Below, piece by piece: positions 24,115 through 32,834 of a stretch of DNA of 43,520 nucleotides. Location: the NCBI GenBank assembly GCA_036381895.1, contig DASVBY010000001.1:1-43520 (forward strand), given 5' to 3'. Origin of the DNA: JACQFZ01 sp036381895 (GTDB lineage Bacteria; Pseudomonadota; Gammaproteobacteria; Acidiferrobacterales; Sulfurifustaceae). Made by a program: the position numbers and the translations under genes. The notes under the pieces are model-generated. The model was not told the DNA's origin, did not search any database, and saw only the letters and a program-made list of their open reading frames with translations. Each line of letters begins with the position of its first letter. Position 1 is the stretch's first letter.

Positions 24115-26205
24115 ATGAGTAGCACCCAGTACGAGTTGCACGGCCCGGTCGCGGTCCTTCGCATCGACAACCCGCCGGTCAACGGCCTCGGCTACGACGT
24201 GCGCCGCGGGCTCGTCGACGGCATCCGGCGCGCGGAGGCCGACGAGAGCATCAAGGCGATCGTCGTCATCGGCAACGACAAGCTCTTCTCCGGCGGCGCG
24301 GACATACGCGAGTTCAACACGCCGAAGATGCTGGCGGAGCCGAACCTGCACACGGTCATCAACTTTCTCGACACCGCGACAAAGCCGGTGATCGCCGCGA
24401 TCGGCGGCACCTGCATGGGCGGCGGCCTCGAACTCGCGCTCGCCTGCCACTACCGCATCGCCAGGCCCGACACGCAGATCGCGCTGCCCGAAGTGAAGCT
24501 CGGGCTGCTGCCGGGCGCCGGCGGCACGCAGCGCCTGCCGCGCGCGATCGGCCTCGAGCCCGCGCTGAACCTCATCGTCTCCGGCGAGAGCGTACCGGCG
24601 GGCATGCTCATGGGCACGGGGCTCTTCGATCAGTACTCGCAGGGCGACCTGCTCGGGGATGCGCTCGCGTTCGCGGAGAAGGTCGTCAAGGACAACATGC
24701 CGCTCAAGCGCGTGCGCGATCGCGCGGTCTCGCACCCGAAGCCCGAGGCCTTCCTGCTCTGGGCGCGAACGGCCGTCGGGCAAATGGCGAAGAACTTCCC
24801 GGCGCCGCTCAAGTGCATCGACGCCATCGAAGCCGCGGTGTTCAAGCCGTTCGAGGAGGGCCTCAAGGTCGAGCGCGATCTCTTCGCGCAGCTCCTCGTG
24901 AGCGACGAGTCGCGGGCGCTGCGGCACATCTTCTTCGCCGAGCGCGCCGCCTCGAAGATCGCCGACGTGCCGGAGGACACGCCGCCGCGCGAGGTCAGGA
25001 AGGTCGGCGTCGTCGGCGCCGGCACCATGGGCACCGGCATCAGCGTCAACTTCCTGAACGCCGGCATTCCCGTGGTGATCCTCGAGATGAAGCAGGAGGC
25101 GCTCGACCGCGGCGTCGCCGCGATCCGCAAGATCTACGAGGACCGCATCGCCAAGGGCAAGCTCACGCCCGACAAGCTCGAAGCGCGCATGGGGCTGCTC
25201 AAGCCGACGCTCTCCTACGACGACCTGAAGGACGTGGACCTCGTGATCGAGGCCGTGTTCGAGGAGATGAGCGTCAAGGAAGCCGTGTTCCGCAAGCTCG
25301 ACGAGGTGTGCAAGCCGGGCGCGATCCTCGCGAGCAACACCTCGACCCTCGACATCAACCGGATCGCCGCCTGCACCAAGCGCCCGCAGGACGTGCTCGG
25401 ACTGCATTTCTTCAGCCCGGCGAACGTGATGCGCCTGCTCGAGGTGATTCGCGGCGACAAGACCGCGAAGGACGTGCTCGCCACGGCGATGAAGCTCGCC
25501 AAGACCATCAAGAAGACCGCGGTGCTCGCGGGCGTGTGCGACGGCTTCATCGGCAACCGCATGGTGGCGGTGTACGCGCGCGAGGCGCTCACGCTCCTCA
25601 CCGAGGGCGCCTCGGTGCAGCAGATCGACGGCGCCATCGAGCACTTCGGCTTCGCCATGGGTCCGTTCCGCATGGCCGATCTCGCCGGCGGCGACATCGG
25701 CTGGGCCGTGCGCAAGCGCAAATACGCCGAGAACCCCGACATGCCGAAGGCGGTAATCGCCGACCGGCTCTGCGAGATGGGCCGCTTCGGGCAGAAGACC
25801 GGCGCAGGCTACTACCGCTACGAGCCGGGCCGGCGCGACGCGCTGCACGATCCGGTGGTGGACCAGGTGGTCGAGGAGGCGCGCCGGGAGCTGGGCGTGA
25901 TCCCGCGCAGGATCTCCGATCAGGAGATCGTGCAGCGCTGCGTGTTCGCGCTGGTGAACGAAGGCGCGCGGATCCTCGAGGAAGGCATTGCGCAGCGCGC
26001 TTCCGATATCGACCTCGTGTATCTCATGGGGTACGGCTTCCCGATCCACCGCGGCGGTCCGATGCTCTATGCGGACATGGTCGGGCTCATGAACGTCGTG
26101 CGTTACATGGAAGGGTTCCGGCGCAATCCCTACGTGGACCGGAAGTTCTGGGAGCCGGCGCCGCTGCTCGCGAAGCTCGCGGCCGAGGGCAAGACGTTCA
26201 ACTGA
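24115..26205 (+). CDS. multifunctional enoyl-CoA hydratase / 3-hydroxyacyl-CoA dehydrogenase
   Basis: A 696-residue fusion enzyme for two beta-oxidation steps. The N-terminal crotonase domain (1-190) shows FSGGADIREF, TCMGGGLELALACHYRIA and PEVKLGLLPGAGGTQRLPR, with the two catalytic Glu. A linker follows, then the NAD-binding domain (from about 297, VGVVGAGTMGTGISVNFLNAG), then HFFSPANVMRLLEV with the catalytic His, and C-terminal helical HCDH domains (to about 690). It resembles FadJ/FadB or peroxisomal-type MFE. GGAG precedes the ATG at 24115, while earlier in-frame codons run through the operators. It is the first gene of the fad operon, 164 bases before the thiolase. Confidence 0.93.
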   Translation: MSSTQYELHGPVAVLRIDNPPVNGLGYDVRRGLVDGIRRAEADESIKAIVVIGNDKLFSGGADIREFNTPKMLAEPNLHTVINFLDTATKPVIAAIGGTCMGGGLELALACHYRIARPDTQIALPEVKLGLLPGAGGTQRLPRAIGLEPALNLIVSGESVPAGMLMGTGLFDQYSQGDLLGDALAFAEKVVKDNMPLKRVRDRAVSHPKPEAFLLWARTAVGQMAKNFPAPLKCIDAIEAAVFKPFEEGLKVERDLFAQLLVSDESRALRHIFFAERAASKIADVPEDTPPREVRKVGVVGAGTMGTGISVNFLNAGIPVVILEMKQEALDRGVAAIRKIYEDRIAKGKLTPDKLEARMGLLKPTLSYDDLKDVDLVIEAVFEEMSVKEAVFRKLDEVCKPGAILASNTSTLDINRIAACTKRPQDVLGLHFFSPANVMRLLEVIRGDKTAKDVLATAMKLAKTIKKTAVLAGVCDGFIGNRMVAVYAREALTLLTEGASVQQIDGAIEHFGFAMGPFRMADLAGGDIGWAVRKRKYAENPDMPKAVIADRLCEMGRFGQKTGAGYYRYEPGRRDALHDPVVDQVVEEARRELGVIPRRISDQEIVQRCVFALVNEGARILEEGIAQRASDIDLVYLMGYGFPIHRGGPMLYADMVGLMNVVRYMEGFRRNPYVDRKFWEPAPLLAKLAAEGKTFN

Positions 26206-26223
26206 TTCCGGCTGTCGCTTGAA

Positions 26224-26318
26224 CCGGAGGACGCCGAGGCGCAACGGGTGGAAGATATGCTTCCGTTCGAGCCTCCTTCCCGCCTGCTTTCGCGTCCTTT
26301 CGGCCGGACCTTCTTGTT
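26224..26318. repeat. imperfect palindromic intergenic element, copy 1
   Basis: In the 164-bp gap between the hydratase and thiolase genes, an arm CCGGAGGACGCCGAGG faces an inverted arm with CGCGTCCTTTCGG, centred on a small perfect hairpin GGAAG-CATAT-CTTCC. The arms resemble the GACGC/GAGG-rich inverted elements common between genes of environmental bacteria. A related, more degraded copy lies after the thiolase. Confidence 0.4.
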
Positions 26319-26369
26319 TGCAGCTCGAGCGGCCCGGCTGAACCGCGCCGCCTGCACCAGGAGATAGTC

Positions 26370-27548
26370 ATGACCGACGTAGTGATCGTTTCCACCGCCC
26401 GCACCGCGCTCGCGAAATCCTGGCGCGGCGGGTTCAACCTCACCCACGGCGCGACGCTCGCCGCGCACGTCATCAAGGCCGCGGTCGAGCGTGCGCGGCT
26501 CGAAGGCGGCGAGATCGAGGACGTGCTCATGGGCTGCGCGCTGCCCGAGGGCTCGCAGGGCAACGACGTGGCCCGCATGGCGGCGATCCGCGCGGGGCTG
26601 CCGGTGAGCGTCGCCGGCGCGACCGTCAACCGCTTCTGTGCCTCGGGACTGCAGACGATCGCGATGGCGGCGCAGTACATCAAGGACGAGAGGACCCCGA
26701 TCGTGGTCGCGGGCGGCGTCGAGTCGATCTCGACCGTGCAGGCCAACGTGAACCTCAAGTACATCCAGGAGGAGTGGCTGAAGGAGCACAAGCCCGAGCT
26801 CTACTGGACCATGCTGCAGACGGCCGAGACGGTGGCCAGGCGCTACAAGATCCCCAAGGACAAGCAGGACGAATACGGCGTGCGCAGCCAGCGGCGCGCA
26901 GCGGCGGCGCGCGAGGCCGGCAAGTTCAAGGACGAGATCGTGCCGATGGAGACGATCATGGCGACGACCGACAAGGCCACCGGCGCGATGATCACGAAGA
27001 AGGTGACGGTGTCCGAGGATGAGGGCATCCGGCCCGATACCACGCTCGAGGGCGTCTCGAAGATCCGCCCGGCGATCCCCGGCGGCGTCATCACCGCCGG
27101 TAACGCGAGCCAGTTCTCGGACGGCGCGGCGGCCTGCGTGCTCATGAGCGCCGAGGAAGCGGCGCGGCGCAACCTCCAGCCCCTCGGCATCTTCCGCGGC
27201 TTCGCCGTGGCGGGCTGCGAACCCGACGAGATGGGCATCGGCCCGGTGTACGCGGTGCCAAAGCTCCTGAAGCGCCACGGCCTCAAGGTCGAGGACATCG
27301 ACCTCTGGGAGCTCAACGAAGCGTTCGCGGTGCAGGTGATCTACTGCCGCGACGAGCTCGGCATCCCCGACGAGCGCCTCAACGTCAACGGCGGCGCCAT
27401 CGCGATCGGCCACCCCTACGGCATGAGCGGCGCGCGCCTCGTCGGCCACGCGCTGATCGAAGGCAAGCGCCGCAAGGCGAAGTACGTGGTCGTGACCATG
27501 TGCGTCGGCACCGGCATGGGCGCCGCCGGCCTGTTCGAAGTCGCCTGA
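26370..27548 (+). CDS. acetyl-CoA acyltransferase (3-ketoacyl-CoA thiolase)
   Basis: A 392-residue thiolase of normal length for the last step of beta-oxidation. The nucleophile is C90 in NRFCASGLQTI, with NEAFA, H348 in GGAIAIGHPYGMSGAR and the second catalytic C378 in CVGTGMGAAG. All are present, so it should be active. GGAG lies a few bases before the ATG. It is the second gene of the operon and pairs with the preceding multifunctional enzyme as a FadB/FadA-like couple. Degradative or biosynthetic direction cannot be read from sequence alone, but the operon strongly favours degradation. It is flanked on both sides by palindromic intergenic elements. Confidence 0.94.
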   Translation: MTDVVIVSTARTALAKSWRGGFNLTHGATLAAHVIKAAVERARLEGGEIEDVLMGCALPEGSQGNDVARMAAIRAGLPVSVAGATVNRFCASGLQTIAMAAQYIKDERTPIVVAGGVESISTVQANVNLKYIQEEWLKEHKPELYWTMLQTAETVARRYKIPKDKQDEYGVRSQRRAAAAREAGKFKDEIVPMETIMATTDKATGAMITKKVTVSEDEGIRPDTTLEGVSKIRPAIPGGVITAGNASQFSDGAAACVLMSAEEAARRNLQPLGIFRGFAVAGCEPDEMGIGPVYAVPKLLKRHGLKVEDIDLWELNEAFAVQVIYCRDELGIPDERLNVNGGAIAIGHPYGMSGARLVGHALIEGKRRKAKYVVVTMCVGTGMGAAGLFEVA

Positions 27549-27552
27549 GCCA

Positions 27553-27640
27553 GAGGTCGCTCCGGCAGCGGGCGCGCAGCCGCGGCGGACCGCCGTTCGC
27601 GTCTCCGCACCTCTGCGTCGTCGGCGTCATCCCTGCGGTC
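27553..27640. repeat. imperfect palindromic intergenic element, copy 2
   Basis: Between the thiolase stop and the acyl-CoA dehydrogenase, CCAGAGGTCGC faces an inverted arm containing TTCGCGTCTCCGCACCTCTG, with CCGCGG-rich sequence between. It shares the GAGG/GACGC word set with copy 1, one gene away. The alignment is imperfect and was done by eye. Confidence 0.35.
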
Positions 27641-27666
27641 AACAACAGCTATCCGAGATCTGCACC

Positions 27667-29475
27667 ATGCCCGAATACAAAGCCCCCCTGCGCGACATCC
27701 TGTTCGCACGCAACGAGCTGCTCGGCTATGCCGAGCACTACCAGCGCTTTCCCGAGTTCAAGGAACTGACGCCGGATCTCGAGCGCAGCATTCTCGAGGA
27801 GGCGGCGAAGTTCGCCGAAGAGGTGCTGGCGCCGCTCAACCGCGTCGGCGACCGCGAGGGCTGCACCTGGCACGAGGGCGGCGCGGTCACGACGCCGACC
27901 GGCTTCAGGGAAGCCTACCGCCAGTACGTCGAAGCCGGCTGGCCGAGCCTCGCCGCGCCCGTCGAGTACGGCGGCCAGGGGCTGCCCGAGTCGCTCGGCT
28001 CCGCGGTCGGCGAGATGGTCGGCGAAGCGAACTGGGCGTGGGGGATGTATCCGGGGCTCTCGAACGGCGCGAAGCGCACCATCCTCGCGCACGGCAGCGA
28101 CGAGCAGAAGCGCATCTACCTGCCCAAGCTCGTCTCCGGACAGTGGACCGGCACCATGTGCCTCACGGAACCGCACTGCGGCTCCGATCTCGGGCTGCTG
28201 CGCACCAGGGCCGAACCGCAGCCGGACGGCACCTACAAGATCACCGGGACCAAGATCTTCATTTCCTCGGGCGAGCACGACATGGCCGAGAACATCGTGC
28301 ACATCGTGCTCGCGCGCCTGCCGGACGCGCCCGCGGGCACGAAAGGCATCTCGCTCTTCATCATTCCGAAGTTCCTGCCGGACGCGAACGGCGAGATCGG
28401 CGCACGCAACGCCGTCACCTGCGGCTCGATCGAGCACAAGATGGGGATCCACGGGAACGCCACCTGCGTCCTCAACTTCGACGGCGCCACGGGCTTCCTC
28501 ATCGGACCGCCGAACCGCGGCTTGAACTGCATGTTCACGTTCATGAACTCGGCGCGCATCGGCACCGCCATCCAGGGCCTCGCGACCGCCGAGCTCGCGT
28601 TCCAGCACGCCACGCGCTACGCGCGCGAACGGCTGCAGATGCGCTCGCTGAGCGGCCCCAAGGCCCCGGACAGGCCCGCCGACCCGATCATCGTGCACCC
28701 TGACGTGCGCCGCATGCTGCTCACCGCCAAGGCGTTCGCCGAGGGCGGGCGTGCGCTCATATACTTCTGCGCGCAGCAGGTCGACGTGGCGCTGCACGCT
28801 CAGGACGAAGCCGAGCGGCGCGAAGCCGAATCGCTGCTCGCGCTGCTGACGCCGATCGCCAAGGGCTTCCTCACCGAGACCGGCGTCGAGGCCGCGTATC
28901 TCGGCATGCAGGTGTTCGGCGGCCACGGCTACATCGCCGAGTGGGGCATGGAGCAGAACCTGCGCGACGCGCGCATCTCGACGTTGTACGAGGGAACCAC
29001 GGGCATCCAGGCCCTCGATTTGCTCGGCCGCAAGGTGCTCGGCAGCCAGGGCCAGACGCTCATGAGCTTCACCCGCCTCGTGCACCGCTTTTGCAAAGCC
29101 AACGCCGAGAACGCGGCTATCAAGGAGCTGGTCGAGGCGCTCGCCCGGCTCAACAAGGAGTGGGGCGAGATCACGATGAAAGTCGGCATGGCGGCGCTCG
29201 AGAACGCCGACGAGGCCGGCGCCGCGGCGTACGACTACCTCATGTATTCGGGATATGTCACGCTGGCATACTTCTGGGCGGCGGCGGCGCAGGTGGCCGC
29301 CGCGAAGCTCGCGGCGGGAACCGGCGAAACCGGCTTCTACCGGGCGAAGCTGCAGACCGCGCGCTTCTACTACCAGCGCATCCTGCCGCGCACCCGGACG
29401 CACGTGGCCGCGATGCAGGCGGGCGCCGCGAGCCTGCTGGAAATGGACGAGAGTCATTTCCTGATCGGCTCCTGA
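27667..29475 (+). CDS. acyl-CoA dehydrogenase, large FadE-like type
   Basis: A 602-residue flavoenzyme for the first oxidation step. It has an N-terminal helical extension (EYKAPLRDILF, typical of the approximately 600-residue class), MCLTEPHCGSDLGLLRTRAE (FAD site), ITGTKIFISSGEHDM, the middle beta domain, and the catalytic Glu E442 in TLYEGTTGIQALDLLGRK, with the class-specific C-terminal helical domain after residue 460. It needs an electron-transfer flavoprotein, which is not encoded here. It is the third gene of the operon (118-bp gap before, 64-bp gap after). Chain-length preference is unknown, though the FadD next to it suggests medium or long chains. Confidence 0.94.
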   Translation: MPEYKAPLRDILFARNELLGYAEHYQRFPEFKELTPDLERSILEEAAKFAEEVLAPLNRVGDREGCTWHEGGAVTTPTGFREAYRQYVEAGWPSLAAPVEYGGQGLPESLGSAVGEMVGEANWAWGMYPGLSNGAKRTILAHGSDEQKRIYLPKLVSGQWTGTMCLTEPHCGSDLGLLRTRAEPQPDGTYKITGTKIFISSGEHDMAENIVHIVLARLPDAPAGTKGISLFIIPKFLPDANGEIGARNAVTCGSIEHKMGIHGNATCVLNFDGATGFLIGPPNRGLNCMFTFMNSARIGTAIQGLATAELAFQHATRYARERLQMRSLSGPKAPDRPADPIIVHPDVRRMLLTAKAFAEGGRALIYFCAQQVDVALHAQDEAERREAESLLALLTPIAKGFLTETGVEAAYLGMQVFGGHGYIAEWGMEQNLRDARISTLYEGTTGIQALDLLGRKVLGSQGQTLMSFTRLVHRFCKANAENAAIKELVEALARLNKEWGEITMKVGMAALENADEAGAAAYDYLMYSGYVTLAYFWAAAAQVAAAKLAAGTGETGFYRAKLQTARFYYQRILPRTRTHVAAMQAGAASLLEMDESHFLIGS

Positions 29476-29539
29476 ACGGAGCGATCCAATAAGATCAACA
29501 GCGGGCGGCCGTGCCGCACCGCGAGTGGAGGCAAGACCG

Positions 29540-31297
29540 ATGACCGACACCAAGTCCGCCAGACCGGCGCCGTTGACCGGGTTCGAGGCGTATGACGCGC
29601 GGCCCTGGCTCAAGCACTACCATCCCGAAGTCAGCCCCGATCTCGAGCCGCTCGACTACAAGAACCTCGGCGAGCTGGTGACGCGGGTGAGCCGCGAACA
29701 CGCCGGGCTCCCCGCCTACACCACGATCCTGCCCACGGGCACGAGCGGCACGCTCACCTACGCGGAGGTCGACCGCCTGAGCGACGAGTTCGCGGCGTAC
29801 CTGCGCTTCGAGCTCGGGCTGCAGAAGGGCGACCGGGTGGCGATCCAGAGCCCGAACTGCCTCGCCTATCCGATCTTCGTCTTCGGTACGGCGAAGGCGG
29901 GCTGCGTGATGGTCAACATCAACCCGCTGTACACGCCGCCCGAGATCGAGTTCGCGCTGACGGATTCGGGAGCCAAAGTGCTGCTCATGATCGACATGTT
30001 CGCGGACAAGCTCGCCGAGGTCGTGCCGAAGACGCCGCAGCTGCAGAAGGTCCTGATCCACAGCGTCGCCGAGTTCTTCCCGCCGATCGCGAAGCTGCTG
30101 GTGAAGACGGTGCAGCGCCTGAAGAAGATGGTGCCGCGCTGTCCGGTGCCGGCCGAGGAACTGGCCGAAGCGCTCGCGCGCGGCGCGCGCCGCCTGCGCC
30201 AGGGGCGCTCGATCGCGGAGCTCGACGTGAACCTCGACGACCTGCTCGCACTGCAGTACACCGGCGGCACCACCGGCCGGCCGAAGGGCGCCATGCTCAC
30301 GCAGCGCAACCTCGCCTCCAACGTGGCGCAGTCGTACAACAACCTGCGCCCGCACATCCAGGACAACCGCACGGCGCTGACGCCGCTGCCGCTCTACCAC
30401 ATCTTCGCGCTCGGCGTGAGCGCGGTGATCTACAGCGTCGGCGGGCACAACGTGCTCATCCCCTCGCCGCGCCCGATCTCGAATTTGAGGCCCGCGTTCG
30501 AGAAGTTCTCGTTCCGCTTCATGATCGGCGTCAACACGCTGTTCGTGGCGCTGCTCAACGAAGAGTGGTTCCGCAACAACCCGCCGAAGGACCTGAAAGT
30601 CACGGTCGGCGGCGGCGCCGCGGTGCAGGAAGCGGTGGCGCAGCGCTGGAAGGAAGTGACGGGCTTCCGGCTGTACCAGGGCTACGGTCTGACCGAGACC
30701 AGCCCGACCGTCACCAGCAGCCCCGTGGACGGCCCGGAGAAGCCGGGCACTATCGGCATTCCGTTCGCGAGCACGTACGTGCGCATCGTCGACGAGAACG
30801 GCAACGCCGTGCCGGTCGGCGAGCAGGGCGAGCTGATCGTGAAGGGACCGCAGGTGATGGCCGGGTACTGGCAGCGGCCGGAGGAAACCGCCCAGGCGCT
30901 GAAGGACGGCTGGCTGTATACCGGCGACATCGCGCGCATGGACGAGGACGGCTTCTTCTACATCGTCGATCGCAAGAAGGACATGGTGCTCGTGTCCGGC
31001 TTCAACGTGTACCCGACCGAGGTCGAGGACGTGCTCGTGAAGCATCCGGGCGTGCTCGAGGCGGGCGTGATCGGCGTGCCCGACCCGGCGACCGGCGAAG
31101 CGGTACGGGCCTACGTCGTCAAGAAGGACCCGGCGCTCACCGAAGAGGCGCTGCGCGAGCACTGCCGCCAGTACCTGACGGCGTACAAGGTGCCGAAGAA
31201 GATCGTCTTCCGCAACGAGCTGCCGAAGACGCCGATCGGCAAGGTGCTGCGCAAGGATCTGCGCGCCGAGGCGCTGCGGGAGATGGGCCGGGCCTGA
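29540..31297 (+). CDS. fadD: long-chain fatty acid-CoA ligase
   Basis: A 585-residue adenylate-forming enzyme that activates fatty acids to acyl-CoA. It shows the P-loop motif YTGGTTGRPKGAM (about residue 240), YGLTETSPTV, GELIVKGPQVMAGYW, DGWLYTGDIARMDEDGFFYIVDRKKDMVLVSGFNVYP and the C-terminal catalytic Lys in KTPIGKVLRKDLR. All motifs are intact. GGAGG lies 8-9 bases before the ATG at 29540, and a GTG at 29525 is less likely. It is the fourth gene of the fad operon, supplying substrate to the enzymes upstream. The strong FadD-like C-terminus favours long-chain substrates, but this is by family. Confidence 0.93.
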   Translation: MTDTKSARPAPLTGFEAYDARPWLKHYHPEVSPDLEPLDYKNLGELVTRVSREHAGLPAYTTILPTGTSGTLTYAEVDRLSDEFAAYLRFELGLQKGDRVAIQSPNCLAYPIFVFGTAKAGCVMVNINPLYTPPEIEFALTDSGAKVLLMIDMFADKLAEVVPKTPQLQKVLIHSVAEFFPPIAKLLVKTVQRLKKMVPRCPVPAEELAEALARGARRLRQGRSIAELDVNLDDLLALQYTGGTTGRPKGAMLTQRNLASNVAQSYNNLRPHIQDNRTALTPLPLYHIFALGVSAVIYSVGGHNVLIPSPRPISNLRPAFEKFSFRFMIGVNTLFVALLNEEWFRNNPPKDLKVTVGGGAAVQEAVAQRWKEVTGFRLYQGYGLTETSPTVTSSPVDGPEKPGTIGIPFASTYVRIVDENGNAVPVGEQGELIVKGPQVMAGYWQRPEETAQALKDGWLYTGDIARMDEDGFFYIVDRKKDMVLVSGFNVYPTEVEDVLVKHPGVLEAGVIGVPDPATGEAVRAYVVKKDPALTEEALREHCRQYLTAYKVPKKIVFRNELPKTPIGKVLRKDLRAEALREMGRA

Positions 31298-31351
31298 AGC
31301 CGCAGGACCGGCGCGAACCGATCGATCGAACGACACACCGAGGAGACCAGC

Positions 31352-31648
31352 ATGAGCGTTGTCGGAAACTGGAAACTGACCATGGAGACGCCGTTCGGCG
31401 TGCAGACCCCGCTGCTCGAGATCAAGGAAGCCGGCGGCGTCTACAGCGGCACGCTCGCCGGCAGCACCGGCACGGCAGAGCTCGAGCAGCTCAAGGTCGA
31501 AGGCAACCGCGTGAGCTTCAGCGCCAAGGTGTCCACCCCCATGGGCAGCTTTCCCGTGTCGTTCAGCGCGAGCGTCGACGGGAACGACATGAAGGGGGAA
31601 TACGAAACCATGATGGGGAAGACGCCGTTCAGCGGCGTGCGCCAGTAA
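31352..31648 (+). CDS. small beta-rich protein in the fad operon, unknown function
   Basis: A 98-residue cytosolic protein starting GNWKLTMETPFGVQTP, with alternating hydrophobic and polar strands, a short loop EAGGVYSGTLAGSTGTAEL and ending GEYETMMGKTPFSGVRQ. Its pattern suggests a small beta-barrel or lipocalin-like fold with no catalytic residues. GGAG lies 7-8 bases before the ATG. It is the last gene of the beta-oxidation operon, 54 bases after fadD, so a role in binding an acyl ligand is tempting but is inference. I do not recognise a named family. Confidence 0.7.
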   Translation: MSVVGNWKLTMETPFGVQTPLLEIKEAGGVYSGTLAGSTGTAELEQLKVEGNRVSFSAKVSTPMGSFPVSFSASVDGNDMKGEYETMMGKTPFSGVRQ

Positions 31649-31662
31649 CGCCTCATCCCCTC

Positions 31663-31682
31663 GCCGGCCAGGGACGGCCGGC
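31663..31682 (+). terminator. hairpin after the fad operon
   Basis: GCCGGCC-AGGGAC-GGCCGGC is a perfect 7-bp stem with a 6-base loop, 15 bases after the last fad-operon stop. It is followed by TGCTCCCT, not a T run, so termination may be weak or Rho-assisted. Confidence 0.4.
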
Positions 31683-31809
31683 TGCTCCCTCGGGCCACCG
31701 CGGCCGATCCGCCGGCGCCCCGATCCGGTCCACCCCGCCGCCGGCTTTGCACCGCCGAGCGCGCCTTTCTAAAGTATCGGTTGTCCACCCCTGCCGACGG
31801 AGTTTCACC

Positions 31810-32298
31810 ATGGAACTCGTAGGCTCTTGTCATTGCGGCGCCGTGCGCTTTTCGCTCCAAGCGCCGCACCCCTATCCTTTCAACCTCTGCTATTGCTCGA
31901 TCTGCCGCAAGACCGCCGGCAGCGGCGGCTACGCGATCAATCTCGGCGGCGACTCCGACACGCTGAACGTCGAAGGAATCGAGAACGTCAGCGTCTATCA
32001 GGCGCGGATCGCGGACGGGGCGAGCGGCGCCATCCGCCAGAGCCCGGCGCAGCGCACCTTCTGCCGCAAGTGCGGCAGCGCGCTCTGGGTCTGGGACCCG
32101 CGCTGGCCGGAACTGGTGCACCCGTTCGCATCCGCGATCGACACGCCGCTGCCGGTGCCGCCCGAGCACACGCACGTCATGCTCGGATCGAAAGCGCCGT
32201 GGGTCGAGGTGTGCGCCGGGCCGCGCGACCAGCTGTTCGACGAGTACTCGCGCGAGTCGGTCGCCGAGTGGCACCAACGGCTCGGGCTCGAGGGCTGA
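31810..32298 (+). CDS. GFA (glutathione-dependent formaldehyde-activating) fold zinc protein
   Basis: A 162-residue protein of the GFA/CENP-V family. Zinc cysteines lie in GSCHCGAVRF (near the N-terminus), CYCSICRK (about 30-37) and CRKCGSALWVWDP (about residues 80-92). The name comes from one enzyme, and most homologues have unknown roles. GGAG lies 8-9 bases before the ATG. TTGCAC (31747-31752) and TAAAGT (31770-31775), 17 bases apart, give a modest promoter, so it is probably transcribed separately from the fad operon. It converges with an orphan LuxR-domain fragment 6 bases away. Confidence 0.88.
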   Translation: MELVGSCHCGAVRFSLQAPHPYPFNLCYCSICRKTAGSGGYAINLGGDSDTLNVEGIENVSVYQARIADGASGAIRQSPAQRTFCRKCGSALWVWDPRWPELVHPFASAIDTPLPVPPEHTHVMLGSKAPWVEVCAGPRDQLFDEYSRESVAEWHQRLGLEG

Positions 32299-32304
32299 CG
32301 GCGA

Positions 32305-32655
32305 CTACAGCGGCGCCGCGCCGCCGAGCAGCCGGTGGCGCACCGCGTAGAGTGCAATCTCGACGTCGTTGTGCGCGCGCAGCTTCTCGAGGATGCGCGC
32401 CCGGTAGGTGCTCACGGTGCTCAAGCTCAGCGCGAGCGACTGCGCGATCTCGGTGAGCGTGCGGCCGGCGGCGAGCGCGAGGAACACCTGATATTCGCGC
32501 GTCGAGAGCCGCGCGTTCGCGGGGCGTTCGTCCGCGGCGCGCGTGGCCTCCGCCAGCGCCGCTGCGGCGGCGGCACGCGCAAGCACTGTACGTCTGCCGG
32601 CATGTGGCTGCCTTCGGTCCCGATAATCGCTCAGCACGTCTCGTGCCACCCGCAA
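32305..32655 (-). pseudogene. orphan LuxR/NarL-type DNA-binding domain, receiver missing
   Basis: The last 65 or so residues form a clear GerE/LuxR helix-turn-helix (LSTREYQVFLALAAGRTLTEIAQSLALSLSTVSTYRARILEKL), preceded by linker-like sequence typical of NarL response regulators. The receiver domain expected upstream is absent from both nearby frames. The longest frame begins at a TTG (32655) with no ribosome-binding site and no ATG in frame. The simplest reading is a 5'-truncated response regulator remnant. A small free-standing HTH protein started from a weak codon is possible. It converges on the GFA gene. Confidence 0.55.
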
Positions 32656-32834
32656 TGACTGGCAGAGCCGCGCCGGCGCCCGGAGAAAACCGATGTCGGC
32701 GAGCCGGCAGACGCCGGCCTCGCACCCGAAACGGTGCAGGCGCGAGCGCGCCTGCTTCGCCGTCGTGCGGCGTGACGAGTGCGCGCGGCGGGTGCAAACT
32801 ACGGGCTTCGCGCCATTTCGAGGGTCGCTCTGTC

